From Candidatus Nucleicultrix amoebiphila FS5 (GTDB lineage Bacteria; Pseudomonadota; Alphaproteobacteria; Caedimonadales; Nucleicultricaceae), in the NCBI RefSeq assembly GCF_002117145.1, contig NZ_CP008743.1:744001-808000 (forward strand): DNA of 64,000 bases. Direction: 5' to 3'. The notes beneath the pieces are model-generated. The model was not told the origin of the DNA and searched no databases. It saw only the letters and a program-made list of their open reading frames with translations. Made by a program: the position numbers and the translations under genes. Of this stretch, positions 55,462 to 63,292 are shown piece after piece; position 1 is the stretch's first letter; the number at the start of each line of letters is the position of its first letter.

Positions 55462-56493
55462 ATACCTTCTTCTATCCAAGTCACTCATTTATTTAAAACG
55501 TTTAATGGTTATCCAGTTTTAAAGGATATAAATTTTTTAGTTCCCCAAGGAAAAATTATTGGCATCATTGGACGAAGTGGTGCTGGAAAAAGCACTCTCT
55601 TACGTTGTCTAAATGGCCTTGAAACGCCAGATCAGGGGGAAATTTTTATCAATGGTCAGCTATTGACTACTCCTCCTCAATTCCAGCTTTTACAAGAAAT
55701 TGGGACTATTTTTCAGAACTTCAATCTTTTAAGACGCCGCACAGTTATTGAAAATATTGCTTTTCCTCTGGAACTGCAAAATATCTCCAAAGCTGATCGT
55801 TATAAAAGGGCCGTACATATCGCTAGAAGAGTTGGTTTAGCTCATAAGCTAAATGCCTATCCTTGTCAGCTTAGTGGTGGTCAGAAACAACGTGTAGCAA
55901 TTGCTCGCGCTTTGGTAAGCAACGTAAAGTTGCTTCTTTGCGATGAATTCACATCGGCCTTAGACCCAGAAACTTGTCTTGAGATTTTAGAGTTGCTCAA
56001 GGAATTGAATCAAAAATTAGGTATTGCGATTTTGCTGATTACTCACGATATGGGCGTAATAAGAGAAATCTGCGATGAAGTAATTGTTCTCAGTCGTGGA
56101 CAGATCATTGAGTCAGGAAGTCTTGAGGATATCCTTCTCACACCAAAAACATCACAAACCAAAAGTCTTTTACGCAATCTTCTGAACCGAGATTTACCCC
56201 ATCATTTACAAAAAAAACTACAATCAAGCCCAATTCCAAATGGTACGGCTTTCTTACGTTTGGTGTTTTCTGGTGAGGCCGCGCAAAAACCCATAGTTGC
56301 CACGCTCATTGAACAATATGATGTTCCTGTGAATATCATTGCAGGCAATCTAGACCACATTAGAGCCTTAGCATTTGGAGTTCTAGTGATTGCAATGCCC
56401 TATCACGAACAGAAATTAAAAAATGTTCAAAACTATTTAAAAAGCAACAATGTAAGTGTTGAAGTTTTAGGCTATGGGGCTATTCCATGGTAA
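55462..56493 (+). CDS. metN: Methionine ABC transporter ATPase MetN, no canonical start codon
   Basis: ATPase of the D-methionine/methionine importer. Walker A is [18 protein letters not shown] (55570 on), Q-loop GTIFQNFNLLRRRTVIENI, signature [15 protein letters not shown], Walker B LLLCDEFTSALDPE, switch ITHDMGVI, and a C-terminal NIL regulatory domain (from about FLRLVFSGEAAQKP). The open frame runs back to TAG 55411-55413 but has no ATG, GTG or TTG before Walker A. The TTG at 55663 would delete Walker A. ATA 55462 with AGGAG (55444-55448) upstream is the most plausible start and gives 343 aa, the E. coli MetN length. Rare start, mutation or sequence error are all possible. Confidence 0.85.
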   Translation: MPSSIQVTHLFKTFNGYPVLKDINFLVPQGKIIGIIGRSGAGKSTLLRCLNGLETPDQGEIFINGQLLTTPPQFQLLQEIGTIFQNFNLLRRRTVIENIAFPLELQNISKADRYKRAVHIARRVGLAHKLNAYPCQLSGGQKQRVAIARALVSNVKLLLCDEFTSALDPETCLEILELLKELNQKLGIAILLITHDMGVIREICDEVIVLSRGQIIESGSLEDILLTPKTSQTKSLLRNLLNRDLPHHLQKKLQSSPIPNGTAFLRLVFSGEAAQKPIVATLIEQYDVPVNIIAGNLDHIRALAFGVLVIAMPYHEQKLKNVQNYLKSNNVSVEVLGYGAIPW

Positions 56494-57125
56494 TATTAAT
56501 TTTAAAGGCTTTGCTTGAAACTCTCTTAATGGTCACAACTAGCACAGCCATTGGTCTGCTATTGGGTATCCCTTTAGCTATTTTGCTTTATATCACTCGC
56601 CCTCAAGGTCTTTTTGATAGTCCATGGATTTACAGAGTATTTGGAAGCACTATTAATGCCTTCAGATCTATTCCTTATATTATTCTCATTGTTCTTTTAA
56701 TTCCGATCACTCGATTACTCGTTGGTAGTTCAATTGGTCTTATGGCTTCTATTATTCCCTTAAGCTTTGCGAGCACACTTCTTTTAGCGCGCGTTGCTGA
56801 AGAAGCGTTTATAACTATTCCTCTTGAACTCATAGAAACAGGCCAAGCTTTTGGAGCACATATCAGGCACATTATAATAAAAATTGTTTTGCCTGAATCT
56901 TTGCCCACTTTGATTCGTAGTGCTACGACAGTGATCATTAATCTCATAGGTTTTTCAGCCATGGCCGGTGCCGTTGGTGGTGGTGGACTAGGAGATTTAG
57001 CGATTCGTTATGGCTATCAGCGCTATGACCTCACTGTTCTTGCGGTCATTGTTATTATCTTGATTGTGCTTGTACAAGGAGTACAGACGTATGGGAATTG
57101 GTGGTCGCAAAAACTTCATAAATAG
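56487..57125 (+). CDS. metI: Methionine ABC transporter permease MetI
   Basis: Inner-membrane channel subunit, 212 residues, five membrane segments. Family segments TTSTAIGLLLGIPLAILLY, NAFRSIPYIILIVLLIP, the EAA loop LIETGQAFGAHIRHIIIKIVLPESLPTLIRS and the highly conserved FSAMAGAVGGGGLGDLAIRYGYQRY are present. It overlaps metN by 7 bases and is followed 9 bases later by metQ. The intact sequence argues that the operon is still under selection. Confidence 0.95.
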   Translation: MVILILKALLETLLMVTTSTAIGLLLGIPLAILLYITRPQGLFDSPWIYRVFGSTINAFRSIPYIILIVLLIPITRLLVGSSIGLMASIIPLSFASTLLLARVAEEAFITIPLELIETGQAFGAHIRHIIIKIVLPESLPTLIRSATTVIINLIGFSAMAGAVGGGGLGDLAIRYGYQRYDLTVLAVIVIILIVLVQGVQTYGNWWSQKLHK

Positions 57126-57134
57126 GAGAAAAAT

Positions 57135-57929
57135 ATGCGCTTTTTAAAATTTATTCGATGCTTCGTCTTGTTGGCCCTTATTCTTGGAGGATGCTCTGAA
57201 AAAGAAAAAGCATTACGTGTAGGAGTCACAGCTGGACCGCACGCCATTATTATGGAAGAAGTAAAAAGACTTGCTATTGCTGAGGGACTTCTGATTCAAA
57301 TCGTTGAATTTAATGACTTTAATCTGCCCAATGCAGCCCTAGCACAAGGAGATCTTGATATTAATATTTATCAACATCGACCATTTCTAGAAGAACAAAT
57401 TCTAAATCGTGGCTATGATTTAAAAATTATAGGAAATGCTGTCATTATGCCCTTAGGCCTTTATTCAAAAAAATTGAAGAATTTTTCGAGCATAAATTCT
57501 CACTTCATTAAACCTGCTGAAAAAATAGCTATTCCAAATGATCCTACCAATGAAGGAAGAGCTTTAAAACTTCTCGAAAGCGCAAATTTGATTAAGCTGA
57601 AACCTTCACCTAACCCAACACCTTTAGATATTATTGACAATCCTCTAAGTTTTGAATTTGTTGAAGTAGAGGCTCCTCAGCTTGCACGCGTCTTAGAAGA
57701 TGTATCGCTGGCTGTGATTAATACTGACTGGGTAGTGTTATCAGGTATGGATCCCCGCACAGCTTTATTTAAGGAAGATGCCCCCCAAGAATTTATCAAC
57801 GTTATTGTTGTAAAAAATGGTGACCAAACCCGCTCTGAAATTGCTCGTTTTTTAAAGATTTATCAAAGTGAGACAGTTAGAAAATTCATCGATGAGAAAT
57901 TCTTAGGTACAGTGCAAGCAGCTTGGTAA
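57135..57929 (+). CDS. metQ: Methionine-binding lipoprotein MetQ (NlpA family)
   Basis: Periplasmic binding component; lipoprotein signal ending LILGGCSEKE (Cys20). Recognised by LRVGVTAGPHAIIMEEVKRLA, ALAQGDLDINIYQHRPFLEEQ, IAIPNDPTNEGRALKLLESANLIKL, EVEAPQLARVLEDVSLAVINTDW. The 264 residues are normal. AGGAG precedes ATG 57135. It completes metNIQ; no S-box, SAM-II or similar riboswitch is visible upstream of metN. Confidence 0.95.
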   Translation: MRFLKFIRCFVLLALILGGCSEKEKALRVGVTAGPHAIIMEEVKRLAIAEGLLIQIVEFNDFNLPNAALAQGDLDINIYQHRPFLEEQILNRGYDLKIIGNAVIMPLGLYSKKLKNFSSINSHFIKPAEKIAIPNDPTNEGRALKLLESANLIKLKPSPNPTPLDIIDNPLSFEFVEVEAPQLARVLEDVSLAVINTDWVVLSGMDPRTALFKEDAPQEFINVIVVKNGDQTRSEIARFLKIYQSETVRKFIDEKFLGTVQAAW

Positions 57930-57935
57930 TAAATT

Positions 57936-58982
57936 TTAGATAGGTAAGCGTTCAAAATCATGATGATGAAAATAGACCTCAATCATAGATGACGTCACCT
58001 GTTCTATCAATGCAGGTTGCCACCGAGGTCGCCGATCTTTATCGATGATAGCAGCGCGGATTCCTTCAAAAAAATCATGTTCCTTTACAAAAGAACGACT
58101 TAAACGAAACTCCTCCTGCATCACGGCATCAAAAGGCAAATCTTTACACCGTTGCAGTTGTTCGAATGTCACGCAAATACTTAAAGGGGATTTTGTTAAA
58201 ATTTGCTTATACGTCTCCAAAGCAAAGAGATCTGAATCACATTTAAGAGCTTTTAAAATTCCTTCCAATGTTGGTTTATTAAAACACCTATCAATAACTT
58301 CTTGCTTTTCTTTTAACTTTGAAGGCGGTGCGTCTTCCGTAAAATTTTCTAGCATTACTCTAATATTTTGAGGTGATTTTTTTTCGAGCTTTGTTAGTGT
58401 TTCAAATACCAAGCTCCAACGTTCGCTATGAATGTAATAAGAGGATAAGTTTGTAAAAACTGCATCACCAGCGCTAAAGTGACTTCCCGTAAGCCCCAAA
58501 TAATAGCCTATCCTTCCTGGCATTGTATTAAGGAAGTAACTTCCTCCCACATCAGGAAAATAACCTATACTCACTTCTGGCATAGCTAAGTGGGCTTTTT
58601 CGCTCACGATACAAAATTGACCATTCACTGAAAGCCCCAATCCACCCCCCATTGCAATACCGTTAATAAATGCAAGATAAGGTTTTGGATAAGTTTTAAT
58701 AATATAATTCAGCGTATATTCTTCACGAAACAATACATCAAAAAAATGATGATCTTTTGCTATATGAGCTTCATAGACGGATCGAAGATCTCCTCCAGCA
58801 CAAAAAGCACGATCACCACTGCCCAAAACAACGACAGACTCAACTTCATCTAATTCGACCCACTCAACAAGCGTTTGATGGAGTTCTCGTATCATTTGCA
58901 AATTTAAAGCATTGAGAGCTTTTGGACGACTAAGAGTGATCCAACCTATACCATCGGAAACCTTCGTAACGATTGAACTCAT
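57936..58982 (-). CDS. Enoyl-CoA hydratase/isomerase family, 3-hydroxyisobutyryl-CoA hydrolase-like
   Basis: Crotonase-fold enzyme most like HIBCH of valine catabolism. The oxyanion-hole segments are DRAFCAGGDLRSVYE and NGIAMGGGLGLSVNGQF. AHLAMPEVSIGYFPDVGGSYFLNTMPG is the HIBCH-type active-site region, and the C-terminal half (FVKEHDFFEGIRAAIIDKDRRPRW) is typical of it. ATG 58982 gives 348 aa and matches family starts; a GTG at 59006 is an alternative. Other valine-degradation genes are not in the window. Its activity on other acyl-CoAs cannot be excluded. Confidence 0.85.
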   Translation of the reverse strand: MSSIVTKVSDGIGWITLSRPKALNALNLQMIRELHQTLVEWVELDEVESVVVLGSGDRAFCAGGDLRSVYEAHIAKDHHFFDVLFREEYTLNYIIKTYPKPYLAFINGIAMGGGLGLSVNGQFCIVSEKAHLAMPEVSIGYFPDVGGSYFLNTMPGRIGYYLGLTGSHFSAGDAVFTNLSSYYIHSERWSLVFETLTKLEKKSPQNIRVMLENFTEDAPPSKLKEKQEVIDRCFNKPTLEGILKALKCDSDLFALETYKQILTKSPLSICVTFEQLQRCKDLPFDAVMQEEFRLSRSFVKEHDFFEGIRAAIIDKDRRPRWQPALIEQVTSSMIEVYFHHHDFERLPI

Positions 58983-59107
58983 AACTGTTGCTTCACTATA
59001 AATCACTCAGGGTTGACTGAGAGGCATTTTCCTCTCCAAAACAAGGGCTTAAAAGAGACCTTAGGGGGGAAAATTTAATAACTCCTTAATGAACAAAGAA
59101 AATTATT

Positions 59108-60049
59108 TTAGCCTTTGGCTGCCAAGAATCTTTCAGCATCTAAAGCAGCCATACAACCTTGTCCAGCAGCCGTTACTGCTTGACGATAAACTTTATCTTG
59201 AACATCTCCAGCAGCAAAAACACCAGGAATATTCGTTTCAGTACAGCCCAATTTTGCTGCAATGTATCCATGCTCATCAAGAGTAATCTGACCTTTGAAT
59301 AAATCAGTCATTGGACGATGTCCGATGGCAATAAATACACCATCCACTAAAAGTTCTAGAACTTCATTTGTGCTGACATTCGTTAATTTTAATCCTGTAA
59401 CACTTTTAGGTTCTTCAGTTCCCACTATCTCTTCAACCTTATGATTCCAAATAACTTTAATTTTAGGATTATTGAAAAGTCGATCTTGAAGAATTTTTTC
59501 AGCCTTAAATTTAGCGCGGCGATGAATTACAGTTACTTCAGACGCATGATTCGTAAGATACATAGCTTCTTCAACTGCCGTGTTACCTCCGCCGATAACC
59601 GCTACTTTTTTACCCCGATAAAAAAAGCCATCACACGTAGCACATCCTGAAACACCATATCCTCTGAATTTATTCTCTGAAGGAATTTCTAACCATTTTG
59701 CTTGAGCTCCAGTTGCAATAATAACTGCCTCAGCCATAAATACAGCACCACTCTCACCAATGACTTTAAAAGGTCGCTTTGAAAAATCGACTGATTTGAT
59801 AGTATCTGACATTAGGATTGCCCCAACATGCGCTGCTTGGACTTTCATTTGCTCCATTAACCATGGCCCTTGAATAACCTCAGCAAATCCAGGATAATTT
59901 TCTACATCCGTTGTAATCATTAACTGACCGCCTGGTTGTATTCCTTGAACTAATATTGGTTTAAGATTCGCACGAGCTGCATAAACTGCTGCTGTATAAC
60001 CAGCGGGACCAGAGCCAATGATCAGAACTTTTGTGTGATGCTCAGACAT
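59108..60049 (-). CDS. trxB: Thioredoxin reductase
   Basis: NADPH-dependent flavoenzyme that reduces thioredoxin. FAD motif IIGSGPAGYTAAVYAARANLKP, redox pair in GCATCDGFFYRGKKVAVIGGGNTAVEEA (CATC plus NADPH motif), and C-terminal GVFAAGDVQDKVYRQAVTAAGQGCMAALDAE. ATG 60049 (313 aa) has AGGA about 9 bases upstream; a TTG at 60055 is less likely. It is 15 bases after the TlpA-like thioredoxin gene, so the two may be co-transcribed. Confidence 0.96.
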   Translation of the reverse strand: MSEHHTKVLIIGSGPAGYTAAVYAARANLKPILVQGIQPGGQLMITTDVENYPGFAEVIQGPWLMEQMKVQAAHVGAILMSDTIKSVDFSKRPFKVIGESGAVFMAEAVIIATGAQAKWLEIPSENKFRGYGVSGCATCDGFFYRGKKVAVIGGGNTAVEEAMYLTNHASEVTVIHRRAKFKAEKILQDRLFNNPKIKVIWNHKVEEIVGTEEPKSVTGLKLTNVSTNEVLELLVDGVFIAIGHRPMTDLFKGQITLDEHGYIAAKLGCTETNIPGVFAAGDVQDKVYRQAVTAAGQGCMAALDAERFLAAKG

Positions 60050-60064
60050 TTTCAATCCTGTATT

Positions 60065-60634
60065 TTATCCTTTAAATAACATTAAAAACCGTTCCCATAA
60101 ATTTTTTGGAAGAACAGGAAATTCACCTTTTCTATAGGTTTCAACTAAATCAAGCATAGCTTGACTATCCCACTCCGCGGCTCCTACATATCGACCCAAG
60201 AGCTTTCCTTCTTTACTTATAACATAAGTAGTGGGTGTGCCGGTGGAGTGAAAAATTAAAGGTCCTGAACGCTCTAAATCAATCCATACCTTTAAATTCT
60301 TAATATTATGTTGATCAAACACTTTTTGAATATCTGTTGATTCTTTCTTATCCCGACATAAGTTCAATACAACAACATCTGGAAATTTTGATGCTAATCG
60401 ATCAAGGGACGGCATCTCCTTGATACACGGGGAACAACGCGTAGACCAATAACTCAGAATAACGATCTTCCCCTTAAACTCTTCTAATGTATGAGCTTTT
60501 TTATGTGCATCAAAAAAACTAAATGGCTCAATATTCTTAGGTTCCATAGGCTCAAAGCGACTAGGATATGCAAAACCAGATGACGCCCAAATTATAGTAA
60601 AAAGAACAGGGATACTCTTGAAAAACGTGGACAA
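60065..60634 (-). CDS. Exported TlpA-like thioredoxin-fold protein
   Basis: Periplasmic or membrane-tethered thiol oxidoreductase, 189 residues. An N-terminal signal or anchor (MSTFFKSIPVLFTIIWASSGFA) precedes a Redoxin/AhpC-TSA fold with active site W-S-T-R-C-S-P-C (CSPC), then KEMPSLDRL and the cis-Pro region STGTPTTYVISKEGKLLGRYVG. The TTG start at 60634 has AAGGAAG spaced 6 bases away. A role in reducing disulfides, e.g. for cytochrome maturation, is possible; many exported proteins here are Cys-rich. Confidence 0.87.
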   Translation of the reverse strand: MSTFFKSIPVLFTIIWASSGFAYPSRFEPMEPKNIEPFSFFDAHKKAHTLEEFKGKIVILSYWSTRCSPCIKEMPSLDRLASKFPDVVVLNLCRDKKESTDIQKVFDQHNIKNLKVWIDLERSGPLIFHSTGTPTTYVISKEGKLLGRYVGAAEWDSQAMLDLVETYRKGEFPVLPKNLWERFLMLFKG

Positions 60635-60705
60635 AAATCACTTCCTTTTTTATGATTAGCAAACTATTAAAGAATTACTCTTAGAAAGTAGAATTCCCGT
60701 TGCAA

Positions 60706-60849
60706 ATGGTCAAGATCAGAAAAAGTTTCTATATTTTTTTCATACTTACGGTTGCTGTTAGCCTCGTTTCCTGTGGAAAAAAAGGTTTGCCAGAAGCTCC
60801 TAAAGATGAAGCACAATACGATTATCCAGGCAAATATCCACCGAATTAA
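60706..60849 (+). CDS. lptM: Small lipoprotein, LptM (YifL)-like
   Basis: 47-residue lipoprotein. The signal MVKIRKSFYIFFILTVAVSLVSC ends at Cys23, followed by GKKGLPEAP. C-G-x-K-G-x-L-x-x-P is the hallmark of LptM/YifL, which assists LptD maturation in the outer membrane. The tail (YDYPGKYPPN) is Pro/Tyr-rich, also as in alphaproteobacterial members that often precede lysA. Here it stands alone between a divergent thioredoxin gene and a convergent protease gene, ending 3 bases before the latter's stop. Confidence 0.8.
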   Translation: MVKIRKSFYIFFILTVAVSLVSCGKKGLPEAPKDEAQYDYPGKYPPN

Positions 60850-60852
60850 ATT

Positions 60853-61545
60853 TTATTGTTCCATGATTAACTTGCCGTCGTCTACACGCCAAGAAGATAA
60901 TTTCTCCAAAAAACTCATTCCTAACAGAGATTGCTCCAAACCGACATCTGAAACAATCGCTGAAATGTTTTCAATTGTTATGGGTCCGATCTCTATTTCC
61001 CTTAAAGTAATAGGCGCACCAAATACAAGTCCATTAGCAGTTTGCATGGGCTGATTAAAGGTCAGATGACGCAGATTAATCCCTATACGTTCAGCATCAT
61101 CTTGAGTAAGCACAACTTTGCTTGCTCCAGTATCAACCATGAGACGAAGAGGAGTCCCTTCTATCCTACTTTCAATCACATAATGACCATTATTGCTCAA
61201 GGGAAAGCTAATGCTTCGAAGATGATCTAAGCGTTGCCCTTTAGAAGGCAAAAGTTGCTGTTCCACAGGCAGCCAAAATTGCTGTATTTGAGGCCAATAA
61301 CTATATCCTGCAATCACTAAAAAGAAGAACCCGATCCACACAACACCTTGTTGCAGGGTCGTTTTAATGGGAGCATTATTTTGAGAAAATCTTAAAATAA
61401 AATATGTCAGTAAAATCCCAAAAAACACCAAGCTCATTTGGTTATCACGAGAGTTTAAAGAATCAGGAAAGCGTTTCACCAAATATAATAATATCAGTAT
61501 TGAAAAACTGATCAAAATGCTCACTAAAATAAACGGTTTTTTCAC
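60853..61545 (-). CDS. Retropepsin-like aspartic protease (clan AA, TIGR02281-like)
   Basis: Membrane-bound aspartyl protease, 230 residues. Three hydrophobic segments (about 5-23, 38-52, 68-86) precede a single-lobe pepsin-like domain. The catalytic motif is LMVDTGASKVVLT, and a second typical segment is ISAIVSDVGLEQSLLGMSFLEKLSSW. It should act as a homodimer, probably in the periplasm. The start overlaps the hprK stop by 4 bases. The substrate is unknown. Confidence 0.85.
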   Translation of the reverse strand: MKKPFILVSILISFSILILLYLVKRFPDSLNSRDNQMSLVFFGILLTYFILRFSQNNAPIKTTLQQGVVWIGFFFLVIAGYSYWPQIQQFWLPVEQQLLPSKGQRLDHLRSISFPLSNNGHYVIESRIEGTPLRLMVDTGASKVVLTQDDAERIGINLRHLTFNQPMQTANGLVFGAPITLREIEIGPITIENISAIVSDVGLEQSLLGMSFLEKLSSWRVDDGKLIMEQ

Positions 61546-62027
61546 TGTGAACTCTTCATCTTTAAAAGAGGTTGAGACAAATCCTCATCATTTACTATTA
61601 AGCCTATATTCCCCAAAATGACACCAAGACGCGCATGCCAACTTGGAATCCAAGGATTAAAATTAAACTGAGGCAATTCAACCCCATATCTCATAAATTT
61701 TTGCGGCCTTGGAAGTCGATTGTCTTCTGTCTCCTGCCCTAATTCAAGAACTAAGTTCAGTATTGCCTTAGAGTGTCCTTGAACTCGAATAAAACCAACC
61801 CCAGAAACTTCAAGTAACCCTTGAAACTCTGGATCAGCATAAGCAACTAACGATCCATTTTCTTGTTCAATCCTGACCAAGTCATCAGCAATAAGTATTG
61901 CTCCTCGTTCAATTAGCCTTAAAGATAAATCAGATTTTCCTGACCTAGGACTACCTAATATAAGAATTCCTCGACCTTGATAAACTAGAGCATTGCCATG
62001 AATGCAGTTCTCTAATTTTGATTTCAT
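61542..62027 (-). CDS. hprK: HPr kinase/phosphorylase, short alphaproteobacterial form
   Basis: Phosphorylates HPr of the PTS on serine; here only the C-terminal kinase domain (161 aa), as in other Alphaproteobacteria. The P-loop is GSPRSGKSDLSLRLIERGAILIADDLVRIE, with the typical HGNALVYQGRGILILG start and the later EVSGVGFIRVQ and ELGQETEDNRLPRP segments. The usual neighbours (EIIA-Man, ptsH, chvG/chvI) are absent; it is followed by the retropepsin gene with a 4-base overlap. Confidence 0.88.
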   Translation of the reverse strand: MKSKLENCIHGNALVYQGRGILILGSPRSGKSDLSLRLIERGAILIADDLVRIEQENGSLVAYADPEFQGLLEVSGVGFIRVQGHSKAILNLVLELGQETEDNRLPRPQKFMRYGVELPQFNFNPWIPSWHARLGVILGNIGLIVNDEDLSQPLLKMKSSQ

Positions 62028-62047
62028 TTTATTCTCTATCCCCTAAC

Positions 62048-62072
62048 AAAAACGGCGCCCTAAGGCGCCGTT
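62048..62072 (-). terminator. Rho-independent terminator of the OmpA/Pal-like gene
   Basis: The minus strand reads AACGGCGCC-TTAG-GGCGCCGTT followed by TTT: a perfect GC-rich 9-bp stem, 24 bases after the stop at 62096. Confidence 0.9.
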
Positions 62073-62095
62073 CTTAATTTTACAGTGTATTGAAA

Positions 62096-62914
62096 CTAGG
62101 AAATTTCAATATCAACTCTTCTGTGCTTTGGTTCAACTTCTTTCTTACCAAACTCACCAGCACCAACAGCTTCGATACGATTACCAGGAACACCCATCTT
62201 TATAAGAGCATCCTTAACGTTCTCAGCGCGCTTTTGTGAGAGTCTTAAGTTAAACTTACGGCCACCAACCACGTCTGTGCGACCTGTTACCTTGATTGTA
62301 AAGTCACTCATGTTTGCGGCAACTTTTGCTACACGATCAAGTGTAACCATTGCATCTTTACGCAACACTGGGCTGTTATAATCAAAGTTTATACTAAAGG
62401 TTGGTGTATGCTGATCAACAGCCTTTTCAAGCTCAATTAAGTTTTGCTTGAAAGCCATTTCGCATTTACCCATTTCTTTAGGTTGGAAGCCTTCTTCCAT
62501 TTCATTTACCCAACAATCGTATGAAACTTGGGCTCTTGCAGCAAGATCAGGAGCAATCACACGACCACTCTTGTGGATTGCAAACAAAAGGCGTTCACGA
62601 GCTTCAAAGAGCATGGGCAGCTTATCAGCTGGAATGTCCCACATCTCAGGATCTTCAGGTAATACTTCTAGACCATGGGCAGCTTGCAAGCCTTTTACAG
62701 CGAATGCAGAACCGTCGATTTGGTCATAATTTACGCGGGATTCAGTTTTTGCATATGCTTCGTATTCAGCTTTCAAAGCTTTTGCAAATGGATAGCCATC
62801 AGACTGTACATGCTCTAATTTATCAATGTAATACTCAGCACATCCGGTTGTTGTAAGGAGGGCAGCAACAGCACCAGCCTTAACCATCCAAGATTTGAAA
62901 TTGTACCTACTCAT
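62096..62914 (-). CDS. OmpA/Pal-family outer-membrane lipoprotein
   Basis: 272 residues. Lipoprotein signal ending LLTTTGCAEYY (Cys about 25). A helical N-terminal part of about 130 residues has no close parallel in Pal. The C-terminal OmpA domain (about 165-272) includes SINFDYNSPVLRKDAMVTLDRVAKV, VTGRTDVVGGRKFNLRLSQKRAENVKDALIKMGV and GAGEFGKKEVEPKHRRVDIEI, with the peptidoglycan-binding Asp and Arg. ATG 62914 is well spaced from AGGAAGGAA; a TTG at 62920 is too close. It likely tethers the outer membrane to peptidoglycan. It is not in a tol operon. Confidence 0.9.
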   Translation of the reverse strand: MSRYNFKSWMVKAGAVAALLTTTGCAEYYIDKLEHVQSDGYPFAKALKAEYEAYAKTESRVNYDQIDGSAFAVKGLQAAHGLEVLPEDPEMWDIPADKLPMLFEARERLLFAIHKSGRVIAPDLAARAQVSYDCWVNEMEEGFQPKEMGKCEMAFKQNLIELEKAVDQHTPTFSINFDYNSPVLRKDAMVTLDRVAKVAANMSDFTIKVTGRTDVVGGRKFNLRLSQKRAENVKDALIKMGVPGNRIEAVGAGEFGKKEVEPKHRRVDIEIS

Positions 62915-63116
62915 ACTCAATTCCTTCCTGTTTTGTTGTCGTTATCTATGATCGATTTCGATGCTTAACACAAAATATATACACCGTTCTTCGACCTATT
63001 ACCATCCCTTTGATAAAAAGGGCCAGAAATAGTTCGTCTTAAGTTAAAGTTTAGAATGAAAAATCTTAATTTTTACTTAACTTTAAGCCATTTTTGAGAA
63101 AAAAATATGGATAAAT

Positions 63117-63193
63117 TGGCGCGCTCTGCAGGATTCGAACCTGCGACCCACAGCTTAGAAGGCTGTTGCTCTATCCATCTGAGCTAAGAGCGC
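63117..63193 (-). tRNA. tRNA-Arg (anticodon TCT)
   Basis: 77 bases with encoded CCA. Acceptor stem GCGCTCT/AGAGCGC, discriminator G, D arm TAGCTCAGATGGATAGAGCA, anticodon stem ACAGC/GCTGT around CTTCTAA, T arm GCAGGTTCGAATCCTGC. It reads AGA codons, and AGG by wobble. Confidence 0.97.
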
Positions 63194-63212
63194 TTAGAAA
63201 GAGTTTATCTTG

Positions 63213-63241
63213 CAATTATCTATAAATCAAAGGCACCTCAA
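63213..63241 (-). promoter_or_regulatory. Promoter of tRNA-Arg
   Basis: On the minus strand, -35 TTGAGG (63236-63241), 17-base spacer, -10 TAATTG (63213-63218), about 20 bases before the tRNA. It has the same -10 and spacing as the tRNA-Leu promoter. Confidence 0.5.
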
Positions 63242-63292
63242 CCGCCAAGCCCAAAATTTATCTTTCTTAAAAGAAATGGGTCAGCAATCTTC

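Noticed and set aside
55663-56493. Start of metN at TTG 55663
   Set aside because: This would remove Walker A and the first strands of the ATPase. The reading frame upstream is clearly coding, so the true start must be earlier.
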